DNA from: Streptomyces toyocaensis
Lineage (GTDB): Bacteria > Actinomycetota > Actinomycetes > Streptomycetales > Streptomycetaceae
DNA length: 64,000 nt
Direction: 5' to 3'
Assembly: GCF_000725125.1 (NCBI RefSeq)
Contig: NZ_JFCB01000001.1
Coordinates: 558,001 to 622,000, forward strand
The number at the start of each line of letters is the position of its first letter. Position 1 is the stretch's first letter. The notes under the pieces were generated by a model. The model was given only the letters and a program-made list of their open reading frames with translations. It was not told the DNA's origin and searched no databases. Made by a program: the position numbers and the translations under genes. Below are positions 22,751 to 32,250 of the stretch, one piece after another.

Positions 22751-25438
22751 ATGACGGAGGTACGGCCCCCGGCCGCTTCCTCGGCTTCCCTGTGGGAGCG
22801 CGACGAGGAAGTCGCCGCCATCAAGGAGGCCGTCGACATCCTGTGCGCCGACCGCTCCTCGCCGGGCAGCCTGCTGGTGTTCCGGGGCGAGGCGGGGCTC
22901 GGCAAGACCGCGCTGCTGGCGGAGCCCCGGCGCATCGCGGAAGAGCGCGGCTGCACCGTCTGGTCGGCCCGCGGCGGCGAGACCCTGCGCTCCGTCCCCT
23001 TCAACGTCGTACGCCAACTCCTGCAGCCCGCCCTGGTGTCGATGCTGCCGGAGGAGGCACGCGTGTACCTCGGCGACTGGTACGACCTCGCGGGCCCCGC
23101 CCTCGGCATAGCGAACCCCGGGGACCGGCACGCCGATCCGCAGGGCGTGTGCGAGGGACTGGTCGCCGCGGTACGCCGACTGGCCCGCCGGGACTGGCCG
23201 TTGGTCCTGCTGATCGACGACGCCCACTGGGCCGACCAGGAGACCCTGTACTGGCTGGCCGCGTTCGCCGAGCGCCTGGCCGACCTGTCCGTCCTCGTCG
23301 TGGTCGCCCGCCGGCCCGGCGAGATCTCCGGGACCGGAGCCCGGTACCTGGACGCCGTGGCCGCCGCCGCCGACCGCGCCGTCACCACCCTCAGTGCCCT
23401 CACCCCGGACGCCGCCGCCGGACTCACCCGCGCCACCCTCGGGGAGAACGCCGACGCCGCGTTCTGCCGCGAGGTGTGGGCCGTCACCGCAGGCAACCCC
23501 TACGAGACCGTCGAGCTCCTCGCCAAGGTCCAGGACAGCGAACTCGAACCCGTCGAGGCCCACGCCGGCGAACTGCGCGACCTCAACCGTTCCGCCCGTG
23601 GCGGCGGCCTCGTCGCCCGGCTGGAACAACTCGGCATAGACGCCACCCGGTTCGCCTGGGCCGCCGCCATCCTCGGCGACGACATCACCGTCGACCTCGT
23701 GGCCCGGCTCGCCACCCTCACCCCTGACGACGCGGACCGCTGCGCCGAACGCCTGCGCGGCGCCCGCATCCTCACCGTCCCCGATCCGGCCGGCACGGGC
23801 GGCACAGGATCCGCCGGCCTCGAGTTCGTCCACCCCCTGATAGCCACGGCCGTCTACAACTCCATCCCCGACGCCCTGCGCCGGGCCATGCACGGCATCG
23901 CGGCCCGGATCGTCACCGACTCCGGACGCGGCGCCGCGTCAGCCGCCCGCCACCTCCTCGAGGTCCACCCGGACGACGACGAGGAGCTCGTCTGGCAACT
24001 CCGCGAGGCCGCCCGCGAACATCTCGCCGTCGGCGCCCCCGACGCCGCCCGCCGCTGTCTGGAACGCGCCCTCGAGGAGCCACCCCGCCCCGAGATCCAC
24101 GCGCACGTCCTGTACGAACTGGGCTGCGCCACCTTCCTCACCGCTCCCGCCCGTACCATCGGCCACCTGCGGACCGCGCTCGGCATGCCCGGCCTCGACG
24201 GCGACCGCCGGGTGGACGCCGTGATCCGGCTGTCCCAGGCCCTGCTGCACAACGACCAGATGGAAGAGGCCGTCCGCACCGTCGAGGCGGAGGCCGCCCG
24301 GCTCGAACCCGGCCCCGCCCGACTGCGCCTCCAGGCAGTGCAGTTCATGTGGGAGGGCATCCACACCGGTGGGACGGTCACACCCGGCCGCTCCGAGCGC
24401 CTCGCCCGGCTCGCCGCCACCTGTACCGGTCGTGACAACTCCGAACGGGCGCTGCTCATCCTGCGCGGCTTCGACGCCATGATGCGCGGCGAGAACGCCG
24501 AGGAGATCGTCGAGGTCTGCGACCGCGCCCTCGTCAACGGCCGCCTCGCGCCGGGCCTCGGCTGGACCGACTCCGAGTGGGGCGTCGAACTCCTGCTGAT
24601 GCTGGCGACCTCCTACGCCTACACCGACCGCCTCGACCGCGCCGAGAGCCTGTACAGCGAAGCCCTGCACGCCTACGACACGGCCGGCTGGAGCGGCGGC
24701 CACCTGGCCCTGGCGCACGCCTACGTCGGTCTCGCGCACCGCAGACGGGGCCGGCTGGAGGCGGCGGAGGCCTCACTGCGCGAGTCCCTGCGCCTCGCCG
24801 AGCGCGTCGGCCGCGGACTGCCCCTGTACTGGACGGCCACCTGCAATCTCGTCGACACCCTGCTCGCCCGCGGTCACGTCGACGAGGCCTGGGCGACGGC
24901 GGAACGGCACGGCTTCACACCGCCCTACCCGTCCACCGTGGTGCTGCCCGACCCGCGCTCCGTACGCGGCCGCCTGCTGCTCGCCGTGGGCCGCACCAAG
25001 GACGGCGTCAACGAACTGGAGACGGCGGAGAAGGCCGCGGCCGCCCGCGGCCACCACAACCCGGTGCACGTCTTCGGGGCCGGTGACCTCGCCCGCGCGC
25101 TCGCCACCGAGGACCCCGCCCGCGCCGCGCGGCTGGCCGTCGACGTCCGCCGACACGCCGAGCGCCTCGGCACGGACACCGCCATAGGAGAGGCCCTGCG
25201 GGTCGCCACCGCCCTGGAGACCGGCCAGCGCGCGGTGCGTCTCGCCGCCCAGGCGGTCACGTACCTGGAGTCCTCGCCCTGCCAGTACGAACACGCCGCG
25301 GCCCGCGTCGAGTACGGCATCCTCGCCCGCTCCGTTCCCGACCTCGAACGCGGCCTGGCGCTCGCCCGCTCCTGCGGAGCGGACGGCCTGGTGCGGCGGG
25401 CCGGGGCGGAGCTGGAGACGGGCGCGGGCCTGGGGTAA
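22751..25438 (+). CDS. LuxR-type (LAL) AAA ATPase lacking the HTH domain
   Basis: An 895-residue STAND-type ATPase resembling large LuxR (MalT-like) regulators. It has Walker A GEAGLGKT near residue 46 and Walker B LVLLIDDAHWAD near 155, followed by an ATPase domain and about 450 residues of helical TPR-like repeats. The C-terminus stops at GLVRRAGAELETGAGLG without the LuxR helix-turn-helix normally found there. The frame is intact, so this may be a natural variant that acts by protein contacts. GGGAGG precedes the ATG at 22751. The 264 bases upstream contain an inverted repeat, CCACC/GGTGG, at 22594-22613. Confidence 0.85.
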   Translation: MTEVRPPAASSASLWERDEEVAAIKEAVDILCADRSSPGSLLVFRGEAGLGKTALLAEPRRIAEERGCTVWSARGGETLRSVPFNVVRQLLQPALVSMLPEEARVYLGDWYDLAGPALGIANPGDRHADPQGVCEGLVAAVRRLARRDWPLVLLIDDAHWADQETLYWLAAFAERLADLSVLVVVARRPGEISGTGARYLDAVAAAADRAVTTLSALTPDAAAGLTRATLGENADAAFCREVWAVTAGNPYETVELLAKVQDSELEPVEAHAGELRDLNRSARGGGLVARLEQLGIDATRFAWAAAILGDDITVDLVARLATLTPDDADRCAERLRGARILTVPDPAGTGGTGSAGLEFVHPLIATAVYNSIPDALRRAMHGIAARIVTDSGRGAASAARHLLEVHPDDDEELVWQLREAAREHLAVGAPDAARRCLERALEEPPRPEIHAHVLYELGCATFLTAPARTIGHLRTALGMPGLDGDRRVDAVIRLSQALLHNDQMEEAVRTVEAEAARLEPGPARLRLQAVQFMWEGIHTGGTVTPGRSERLARLAATCTGRDNSERALLILRGFDAMMRGENAEEIVEVCDRALVNGRLAPGLGWTDSEWGVELLLMLATSYAYTDRLDRAESLYSEALHAYDTAGWSGGHLALAHAYVGLAHRRRGRLEAAEASLRESLRLAERVGRGLPLYWTATCNLVDTLLARGHVDEAWATAERHGFTPPYPSTVVLPDPRSVRGRLLLAVGRTKDGVNELETAEKAAAARGHHNPVHVFGAGDLARALATEDPARAARLAVDVRRHAERLGTDTAIGEALRVATALETGQRAVRLAAQAVTYLESSPCQYEHAAARVEYGILARSVPDLERGLALARSCGADGLVRRAGAELETGAGLG

Positions 25439-25454
25439 CGCGGCGCCGGTCCGC

Positions 25455-26450
25455 TCAGGGCGCCTTCGCGTACACCACCCACACCTGACCGCGCGCGAAG
25501 TTCAGGCGCTCGCCGGAGCCGGTGGTGAACGAGGTGCCGTCCTCGGCGGCCGGACGGTCCCAGTTCCCTTCGTAGGCGCGGCCGTCGCGCAGCACGGTGG
25601 CCTTGCCGGAGCCCACGGTCTCGGTGTAGGGGGTGTTGTTGCCGAGGAAATCGCCGAAGCCGGAAGGGCGCACGGTCACGTACTGCACGACGACCGTCGC
25701 GGGTGCCAGCCGTTCGCCGTCCGTGGTGAGCGCCGGGGCGCCGTCCATCGAGACCAGCCAGCGGTCCCGGTCGCCTGACCAGGTGAAGGTGAAGCGGGCC
25801 GCCGGGAAGCGCACCGTGAGCTCGTTCTCGGGCTCGCCGTCGGCGGGGGGCCGGCCGAAGCGGAAACCCGTGGTCAGGGCGGCCTCGCCGGGCGGGTCGT
25901 CCGTCAGGTTCCGCGGGCGCAGATACAGGTTGTGGGGTGCGGGCCGGCCGGCGCCCCGGGTGTACGCGCCGGGCTCCGACCCGGGCGTCACCGCCTCCAG
26001 CGGTGCCTGATCGATCAGCGGCATGAGCTTGCTCTGCGCCCCCGAGAAGGCCAGCAGCGGCCGGTCGAACTGGCGCAGCAGCTCCAGGTCGGACTCCCGC
26101 GCACTGCGCACCGGCCCGACGGTCTCCGGCAGCTCGGTGGCGTACAGGGCGATCAGCCTGCTGGTCCCGCCCTCGACCTGTTCCGCGTACACCACGTCGG
26201 CGGTGTCCAGGCCGGTGTGGGGCCGGGCTGCCGGGGCGTTGTCGATCTTCACGGCGAGCAGTGGCGGCCCGTTCCGACCGCCGGGCCCGGTCGGCGACTC
26301 GCTGGGCGAGCCCCGCCCGTCGTCGCGCGGACCGTCCGACGTCGTACAACCCGAGGCCGTCCCGGCCACCAGCACGGCGGCGAGCAGCATCCCCGCCACC
26401 CCCGTGACGCGCCGCCGGCGCGTTCCTCGTTCCGTGCCCACCGTCGTCAC
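25455..26450 (-). CDS. DUF3048 (YerB-like) lipoprotein
   Basis: A 331-residue predicted lipoprotein. After an arginine-rich N-terminus comes a hydrophobic signal and the lipobox AGTASGC, with lipidated Cys near residue 35. The DUF3048 domain shows PLLAVKIDNAPAARPHTGLDTADVVYAE, SRLIALY and VGPVRSARESDLELL in the first half, and VVQYVTVRPSG with a C-terminal TGSGERLNFARGQVWVVYAK. The role of the family is not established. It converges with the LuxR-type ATPase gene (stops 16 bases apart) and is divergent from the dehydrogenase gene. Confidence 0.85.
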   Translation of the reverse strand: MTTVGTERGTRRRRVTGVAGMLLAAVLVAGTASGCTTSDGPRDDGRGSPSESPTGPGGRNGPPLLAVKIDNAPAARPHTGLDTADVVYAEQVEGGTSRLIALYATELPETVGPVRSARESDLELLRQFDRPLLAFSGAQSKLMPLIDQAPLEAVTPGSEPGAYTRGAGRPAPHNLYLRPRNLTDDPPGEAALTTGFRFGRPPADGEPENELTVRFPAARFTFTWSGDRDRWLVSMDGAPALTTDGERLAPATVVVQYVTVRPSGFGDFLGNNTPYTETVGSGKATVLRDGRAYEGNWDRPAAEDGTSFTTGSGERLNFARGQVWVVYAKAP

Positions 26451-26647
26451 CGCGCCTGCCTCGGATCATCCGTTGTCTCGATTGTGCGCTTGTCTGATCG
26501 TCGCTGGCCAGCGGCGAACGTCGGCGGTCCCGCGCGGCGGCTTCCGCCGAACGGTCCAGCGTCCCGCGGTTCGGTGGCCGGCGCCCGGGTACCCGGACGC
26601 CCACCGCACGAGCGACAGACCGGCCACAACGGAGGGAGCGGGCGGCG

Positions 26648-27838
26648 ATGAGGGCACTGACCTGGCAGGGAAAGCGGGACGTACGGGTGGAGACCGTGCC
26701 CGACCCACGGATCGAGGAGCCGACGGACGCGGTCATCCGCGTCACCTCCAGCGGGCTGTGCGGGTCCGACCTGCACCTGTACGAGGTGCTCACCCCGTTC
26801 ATGACCCCCGGTGACATCCTCGGCCATGAGCCGATGGGGATCGTCGAGGAGGTCGGCGCGGCAGTGCCCGACCTCCAGGTCGGCGACCGGGTCGTGGTGC
26901 CGTTCCAGATCGCCTGCGGCAACTGCTGGATGTGCCTGACCGGACTGCCCACCCAGTGCGAGACCACGCAGGTCAGCGCCGAGGGCATGGGCGCGGCCCT
27001 GTTCGGCTACACCCGGCTCTACGGCGCGGTGCCGGGTGCCCAGGCCGAGTACCTGCGTGTCCCGCAGGCCCAGTACGGCCCGATCAAGGTCCCCGAGGGG
27101 CCGTCCGACGACCGGTTCCTCTACCTCTCCGACGTGCTGCCCACCGCCTGGCAGGCGGTCGCCTACGCCGGTGTCCCCAAGGGCGGCAGCGTCGCCGTGC
27201 TCGGGCTCGGCCCCATCGGCGACATGGCCTGCCGGGTCGCGCAGGTCCAGGGCGCCGGGCGGGTGTTCGGCGTGGACCTCGTCCCCGAGCGGCTGCGCCG
27301 GGCGAAGGAACGCGGCGTGGAGACCTTCGACCTGCGCTCCTTCGACGACGAGAAGGAACTCGTCACCGCCATCCGCGACCAGACCGACGGCCGTGGCCCC
27401 GACGCCGTGATCGACGCCGTCGGCACCGAGGCACACGGCAGCGCGGCGGCCCGCATGGTGCAGAACGCGTCCGCGCTGCTGCCCCGCAAGCTCAGCGGTC
27501 CGATGGCGGAACGCTTCAGCGTCGACCGGCTCGCCGCCCTTCACACGGCCATCGAGCTGGTGCGCCGCGGCGGCACCATCTCGATCAGCGGGGTCTACGG
27601 CGGCATGGCCGACCCGCTGCCCATGCTCACGCTGTTCGACAAGCAGATCCAGATGCGCATGGGACAGGCCAACGTACGCCGCTGGAGTGACGAGATCATC
27701 CCCTACCTCACCGACGAGGACCCCCTCGGCGTCGACGACTTCGCCACCCACCACATGCCGCTCACCGAGGCACCGCACGCCTACGACATGTTCCAGAAGA
27801 AGCAGGACGGCGCGGTCAAGGTGGTCTTCAAGCCCTGA
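26648..27838 (+). CDS. Zinc-dependent alcohol dehydrogenase (MDR family)
   Basis: A 396-residue medium-chain dehydrogenase. Catalytic zinc ligands are seen in SGLCGSDLHLYE (Cys near 37) and LGHEPMG (His-Glu near 60). The structural zinc lobe reads ACGNCWMCLTGLPTQC, with four cysteines. The NAD(P)-binding motif is VLGLGPIGDMACRVAQ near 180. The length and lobe recall formaldehyde-dehydrogenase-like members, but the substrate cannot be told. GGAGGGAG lies before the ATG. Its stop is one base from that of the convergent ligase gene; both stops lie inside a small palindrome at 27832-27846. Confidence 0.88.
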   Translation: MRALTWQGKRDVRVETVPDPRIEEPTDAVIRVTSSGLCGSDLHLYEVLTPFMTPGDILGHEPMGIVEEVGAAVPDLQVGDRVVVPFQIACGNCWMCLTGLPTQCETTQVSAEGMGAALFGYTRLYGAVPGAQAEYLRVPQAQYGPIKVPEGPSDDRFLYLSDVLPTAWQAVAYAGVPKGGSVAVLGLGPIGDMACRVAQVQGAGRVFGVDLVPERLRRAKERGVETFDLRSFDDEKELVTAIRDQTDGRGPDAVIDAVGTEAHGSAAARMVQNASALLPRKLSGPMAERFSVDRLAALHTAIELVRRGGTISISGVYGGMADPLPMLTLFDKQIQMRMGQANVRRWSDEIIPYLTDEDPLGVDDFATHHMPLTEAPHAYDMFQKKQDGAVKVVFKP

Positions 27839-27839
27839 C

Positions 27840-28907
27840 TCAGGGCCCGCCGAGGATCTCGGCCAGGTCGTAGCGGACCGGCTCCTCCAGCTGCTCGTAG
27901 GTGCAGCTCGGGGGAGTGCGGTCCGGGCGCCAGCGGCGGAAACGGGCGGTGTGCCGGAAGCGCTGCCCGTTCTCCATGTGGTCGTAGGCCACCTCGGCCA
28001 CCCGCTCCGGCCGCAGCGGCACCCACGACAGGTCCTTCCGCCCCGACCAGCGGCTCGGCGCGCCGGGCAGCCGCGCGGACCCGTGCGCCGCCTCGTCCGC
28101 CCACGCCGCCCACGGATGGCCCGACACGTCGTCCATCCGCAGCGGCTCGAGCTCCTCGATCAGCTCCGCGCGCCGCTTCATCGGGAACGCCGCGGACACG
28201 CCCACGTGCTGGAGCCGGCCGCCGTCGTCGTACAGACCCAGCAGCAGCGAGCCCACGACCGGGCCGCTCTTGTGGAGCCGGTACCCGGCGACGACCACAT
28301 CGGCCGTGCGCTCGTGCTTGATCTTGAACATGACCCGCTCGTCCTGGCGGTAGCGCAGGTTCAGCGGCTTGGCGATCACCCCGTCCAGGCCCGCTCCCTC
28401 GTACTGCTCGAACCATCCCCGCGCCACCTCGATGTCCGTCGTCGCCGGTGCCACGTGGACGGGAGGGGTGACCCCCTCCAGCGCCCGGATCAGCAGCTCG
28501 CGCCGGTCGGTCAGCGGGACGTCCAGCAGCGACTCGTCCCCCAGGGCCAGCACGTCGAAGGCGACGAAGGACGCCGGGGTCCGCTCGGCGAGCGTCCGCA
28601 CCCGCGAGTCCGCGGGGTGGATCCGTTCGGTGAGGGCGTCGAAGTCGAGGTGGCCCTCCCGCGCGACGACGATCTCCCCGTCCATCACGCACCGCTGCGG
28701 CAACCGTTCCCGCAGCGCCGCGGCCACTTCGGGGAAGTACCTGGTCAGCGGCTTGCCGGTGCGGCTGCCCAGCTCGACTTCGTCCCCGTCGCGGAACACG
28801 ATCGCCCGGAAGCCGTCCCACTTCGCCTCGTACTGCATGCCCGGCGGGATCTTCGCCACGGACTTGGCGAGCATCGGCTTCACGGGCGGCATGACGGGCA
28901 GATCCAT
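27840..28907 (-). CDS. ligC: ATP-dependent DNA ligase (LigC type)
   Basis: A 355-residue ligase that seals nicks using ATP. Motif I is EAKWDGFRAI near residue 27, with the adenylated lysine at about 29. Motif III/IIIa is ASFVAFDVLALG, motif IV DGVIAKPLNLRYR, and motif V FKIKHERTADVVVAGY. The oligonucleotide-binding domain fills the C-terminal third. It is divergent from a LigD-type polymerase gene, 74 bases apart. A CAGAAT box ends 6 bases before the ATG, so the mRNA may be leaderless. In actinobacteria such split ligase and polymerase genes serve end joining or base-excision repair. No Ku gene is in the window. Confidence 0.92.
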   Translation of the reverse strand: MDLPVMPPVKPMLAKSVAKIPPGMQYEAKWDGFRAIVFRDGDEVELGSRTGKPLTRYFPEVAAALRERLPQRCVMDGEIVVAREGHLDFDALTERIHPADSRVRTLAERTPASFVAFDVLALGDESLLDVPLTDRRELLIRALEGVTPPVHVAPATTDIEVARGWFEQYEGAGLDGVIAKPLNLRYRQDERVMFKIKHERTADVVVAGYRLHKSGPVVGSLLLGLYDDGGRLQHVGVSAAFPMKRRAELIEELEPLRMDDVSGHPWAAWADEAAHGSARLPGAPSRWSGRKDLSWVPLRPERVAEVAYDHMENGQRFRHTARFRRWRPDRTPPSCTYEQLEEPVRYDLAEILGGP

Positions 28908-28981
28908 GCTCCGATTCTGCGCGCCCCCGCCCGCTGCCGCCCGGTGTGCGAGGTATGTGCGCTACGCCTACCGTGGCTCGC

Positions 28982-30004
28982 ATGGGTGACGCGGTGGAAC
29001 TCGAGGTGGCCGGCCGGACCGTACGGCTGTCCAGTCCGGACAAGGTCTTCTTCCCGGAGCACGGCTACACCAAGCTGGACGTCGCCCGCTACTACCAGGC
29101 GGTCGCCCCCGGCCTGCTGCGCGCCCTGCGCGACCGGCCCACCACCCTGCAGCGGTACCCCGACGGCATCACCGGCGAGTGGTTCTACCAGAAGCGCGCG
29201 CCCAAGAGCATGCCCGACTGGATCCCCACCGCGCACATCACCTTCCCCAGCGGTCGCAGCGCCGACGAGATGGCCCCCACCGAGGAGGCGGCCGTGGTGT
29301 GGGCGGCCCAGTACGGCACGCTCGTCTTCCACCCCTGGCCGGTGCGCCGCACGGATGTGGACCACCCCGACGAGTTCCGCATCGACCTCGATCCGCAGCC
29401 CGGCACCGACTACGACGACGCCGTCCGGGCCGCGGGTGAACTGCGCGCCGTGCTCGACGAGTACGGGCTGCGCGGCTGGCCCAAGACCTCCGGTGGACGC
29501 GGCCTCCACGTGTTCGTCCCGATCCAGCCGCGCTGGACCTTCACCCAGGTCCGCCGTGCCGCCATCGCCGTGGGCCGGGAACTGGAACGCCGGATGCCGG
29601 AGCAGGTGACCATCAAGTGGTGGAAGGAGGAGCGCGGCGAACGCATCTTCGTCGACTACAACCAGACCGCCCGCGACCGCACCATCGCCTCCGCCTACTC
29701 CGTGCGGCCCCGCCCGCACGCGCCCGTGTCGGCGCCCCTGCGCTGGGAGGAGGTCGGAGCAGCGCGTCCGCAGGACTTCGACATCACGACCATGCCCGCG
29801 CGTTTCGCCGAGTTCGGCGACGTGCACGCGGACATGGACGATCACGCCTTCTCGCTGGAGCCCCTGCTCGAACTCGCCCGTCGTGACGAGCACGACCACG
29901 GCCTGGGCGATCTGCCGTACCCGCCCGAGTATCCGAAGATGCCGGGAGAACCCAGCCGGGTACAGCCGAGCCGGGCCAGGAAGCCGAGATCCTCGGCCTC
30001 CTGA
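28982..30004 (+). CDS. LigD-type DNA polymerase/primase (AEP superfamily)
   Basis: A 340-residue stand-alone version of the LigD polymerase domain, which fills gaps and adds ribonucleotides at broken ends. Marks are LSSPDKVFFPEHGYTKLDV near residue 10, LQRYPDGITGEWFYQK near 58, the catalytic DLD in FRIDLDPQ near 133, KTSGGRGLHVFV near 165 and ARDRTIASAYSVR near 232. The C-terminal tail is basic. A TACCGT box ends 7 bases before the ATG and no ribosome site is seen, which suggests a leaderless mRNA. It shares its control region with the divergent LigC-type ligase, so both are likely made together. Confidence 0.92.
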   Translation: MGDAVELEVAGRTVRLSSPDKVFFPEHGYTKLDVARYYQAVAPGLLRALRDRPTTLQRYPDGITGEWFYQKRAPKSMPDWIPTAHITFPSGRSADEMAPTEEAAVVWAAQYGTLVFHPWPVRRTDVDHPDEFRIDLDPQPGTDYDDAVRAAGELRAVLDEYGLRGWPKTSGGRGLHVFVPIQPRWTFTQVRRAAIAVGRELERRMPEQVTIKWWKEERGERIFVDYNQTARDRTIASAYSVRPRPHAPVSAPLRWEEVGAARPQDFDITTMPARFAEFGDVHADMDDHAFSLEPLLELARRDEHDHGLGDLPYPPEYPKMPGEPSRVQPSRARKPRSSAS

Positions 30005-30033
30005 CCCGGCGCGTCACACGGGCCCGTGCGGGA

Positions 30034-32250
30034 CTACAGGTCCTTGATCCGGACGTCCCGGTAGGAGACGACGTCCGTCGTGCCGTGCACCTGCAGTCCG
30101 ATGTATCCGGAGGCGTACCTCCGCCCGTCCGTGCCCGGGTCGTCCGAGCGCGGCGGGGTGAAGTCCTGGCCGCCGGTGTTGTCGAACTCGTTGATCAGCA
30201 CACCGTTGCGGTAGACCGAGTAGTGCTGGTCCACCACGCGGATCTCATAGTCGTTCCAGGTGCCCTTCTGCGTCACGCCCGCACCGGCCAGGCCCACCCG
30301 GTCGAACCCGTAGACGGAGCCGGTCTTGTACATGTCGCCGGTGGGCGAGTCGAACACCTGGATCTCGTGCCCGAACTTGATGGCGGCCCACTCCGGCCGG
30401 GGCTCCTCCGGGTGGTCGTGAATCTGCGGGAACCGCACGAACACACCGGAGTTGGCGTTGCCGGTGCCCGGGGCGTCGTCACGCCACTGGAGCCTCAGCG
30501 AGAAGTCGCCGTACGTGCGCTCGGGGAACCACAGCATGCCGAGCCCGCCCCGGGTGGTGCCGGAGGTGATCGACCCGTCCGGGTTCAGCGCGAACGAACC
30601 GCCGCCCACGTGCTCCCACGTGGCGAACGACTCCTGAGTGCCGTCGAGGATCTTGCGGTAGCCCTCGGTCTGGCCGGGCCTGCCGATGCCGGACTGGCGG
30701 GCCGCCTTGCTGATGGCCCGGTACTCCCGCTTGTCGATGACGCCTTCCTTCCGCAGGGCGTCCAGGACGCCCGTCACGTGCTTGAGGAACAGCGCCTGCG
30801 AGGTCCACTCCTTCTCGTCCTCGATCAGCTCGCCGATCCGGCACCGGTTGTTGGTGACCCGGTTCGGCACACCCGAGTCGACCGTGCCGACGATCACCGT
30901 CAGCCGTTCGTCGTACTCCGGACAGTTGGGCGCGGGCACCCCGCCGTCCGCCACGACCGTGAAGCTCACCGTGAGCGGCTCGGAGGTGTTGCCCGCCTCG
31001 TCGCTCGCCCGGTACGCCACGGTGTGCCGGCCCGCCCGGTCGACGACCACGGGTTCGGTGTAGGCCAGGTACGGTCCGCCGTCGAGCGAGTACTCGATGC
31101 CCGCGACACCGGAACCCCCGTGCCCGTCGTCGGCGCTGAGGGTCACGGTGGCGTCGCCGACGTAGGCACCGTCGGAGTTCCTGGTGCCCTCCACGGTGGC
31201 GCCGGTCGCCGGCGGGGTGGTGTCCTGCGGGGGAGCGGCGACGACCGTGAACTCCACGCTCTTCGCCGCCGCCGCGTTGCCCGCCCTGTCGGTGGCCCGG
31301 TAGCGCACGGTGTGCGTGCCCACCTGGTGCACCATCACCGGGCCGGTGTACGGCTGCCAGGCGCCGTCGGCACCGATCGCGTACTCGATGGTGTTGACCC
31401 CGGAGCCGGTGTCGGACGCGGTGACGGTGACCGTCGCCATGTCGATGTAGGCGCCGTCGTCGTCCTTCTCGCCGTCCACCGTCGCCGAGGTCTCCGGCGC
31501 GGTGGTGTCGTCCGTCGGCGGCGCGACGACGGTGAACCCGGCCGTCTTCTCCGCCGAGACGTTGCCCGCCCTGTCCAGGGCGCGGTAGCGCACCGCGTGG
31601 GTGCCGACCTGGTCGACGACGACCGGCGCGGTGTACGGCTGCCAGGCGCCGTCCGCCCCCAGCGCGTACTCGATCCGCTCCACGCCCGAGCCCTCGTCGG
31701 TGGCCTCGACCGTGACGCTGGCCGAACCGACGTACTCGCCCCTGTCGTTCTGCGAGCCGGTCACCTTCGCGGTGGTCTCGGGCGCGGTGGTGTCCTCGCC
31801 GCCGCCCTCGGTCACCGTCAGGATGCCCTGCATCTCGCCGTGGCCGGGGATGGTGCAGTGGTAGAAGTAGCGGCCCGGGGTGAGCGTCACCTCGGCGGTG
31901 TGCCGGCCGCCCTGGGCGTCGTTCGGACTGGCCAGGATGTTCAGCTGGACGTCGTCGTTGAACTCCGGGTCGGAGGTCACGAACGTCAGCGTGTGCGGCA
32001 TTCCCGTGGTGTTGCCGGTCGCCGCGCTGTTCTCGAAGACGATCGTCGCCGCACCGGCCACCGCGGTCGCCGGCGCGGCGGTGTACGCGGTGATGCCGTC
32101 CCCGGCGGTCCAGGTGAGCACCTGCTCCGCAGCAATGGCCCCGGGTCCGGGCTCGCCGGCCGCGGACGTCGTCGTCTGCAGGCCGAGCGTCATCAGCAGG
32201 GCGGCCAGCAGGCCGGCCCACATGCCTCGTTTCCGTATCACTGGTCTCAC
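30034..32250 (-). CDS. Secreted cupredoxin / Ig-like / 3-keto-disaccharide hydrolase fusion
   Basis: A 738-residue exported multidomain protein. A signal peptide (residues 1-33) is followed by a cupredoxin domain (40-165) with the full type-1 copper set: His in MPHTLTF and C-H-M in YHCTIPGHGEM. Three repeated Ig-like domains come next (175-460), each ending in a Y/HxVRYRAxDxAGN motif. A helical spacer with a Cys pair (470-550) leads to a C-terminal DUF1080 domain (560-738; GTWNDYEIRVV, GYIGLQVHG). That last family is now called 3-keto-disaccharide hydrolase. The GTG start overlaps the stop of the dehydrogenase gene. I infer that it takes electrons from the dehydrogenase and cleaves oxidised sugars. 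Confidence 0.88.
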   Translation of the reverse strand: MRPVIRKRGMWAGLLAALLMTLGLQTTTSAAGEPGPGAIAAEQVLTWTAGDGITAYTAAPATAVAGAATIVFENSAATGNTTGMPHTLTFVTSDPEFNDDVQLNILASPNDAQGGRHTAEVTLTPGRYFYHCTIPGHGEMQGILTVTEGGGEDTTAPETTAKVTGSQNDRGEYVGSASVTVEATDEGSGVERIEYALGADGAWQPYTAPVVVDQVGTHAVRYRALDRAGNVSAEKTAGFTVVAPPTDDTTAPETSATVDGEKDDDGAYIDMATVTVTASDTGSGVNTIEYAIGADGAWQPYTGPVMVHQVGTHTVRYRATDRAGNAAAAKSVEFTVVAAPPQDTTPPATGATVEGTRNSDGAYVGDATVTLSADDGHGGSGVAGIEYSLDGGPYLAYTEPVVVDRAGRHTVAYRASDEAGNTSEPLTVSFTVVADGGVPAPNCPEYDERLTVIVGTVDSGVPNRVTNNRCRIGELIEDEKEWTSQALFLKHVTGVLDALRKEGVIDKREYRAISKAARQSGIGRPGQTEGYRKILDGTQESFATWEHVGGGSFALNPDGSITSGTTRGGLGMLWFPERTYGDFSLRLQWRDDAPGTGNANSGVFVRFPQIHDHPEEPRPEWAAIKFGHEIQVFDSPTGDMYKTGSVYGFDRVGLAGAGVTQKGTWNDYEIRVVDQHYSVYRNGVLINEFDNTGGQDFTPPRSDDPGTDGRRYASGYIGLQVHGTTDVVSYRDVRIKDL

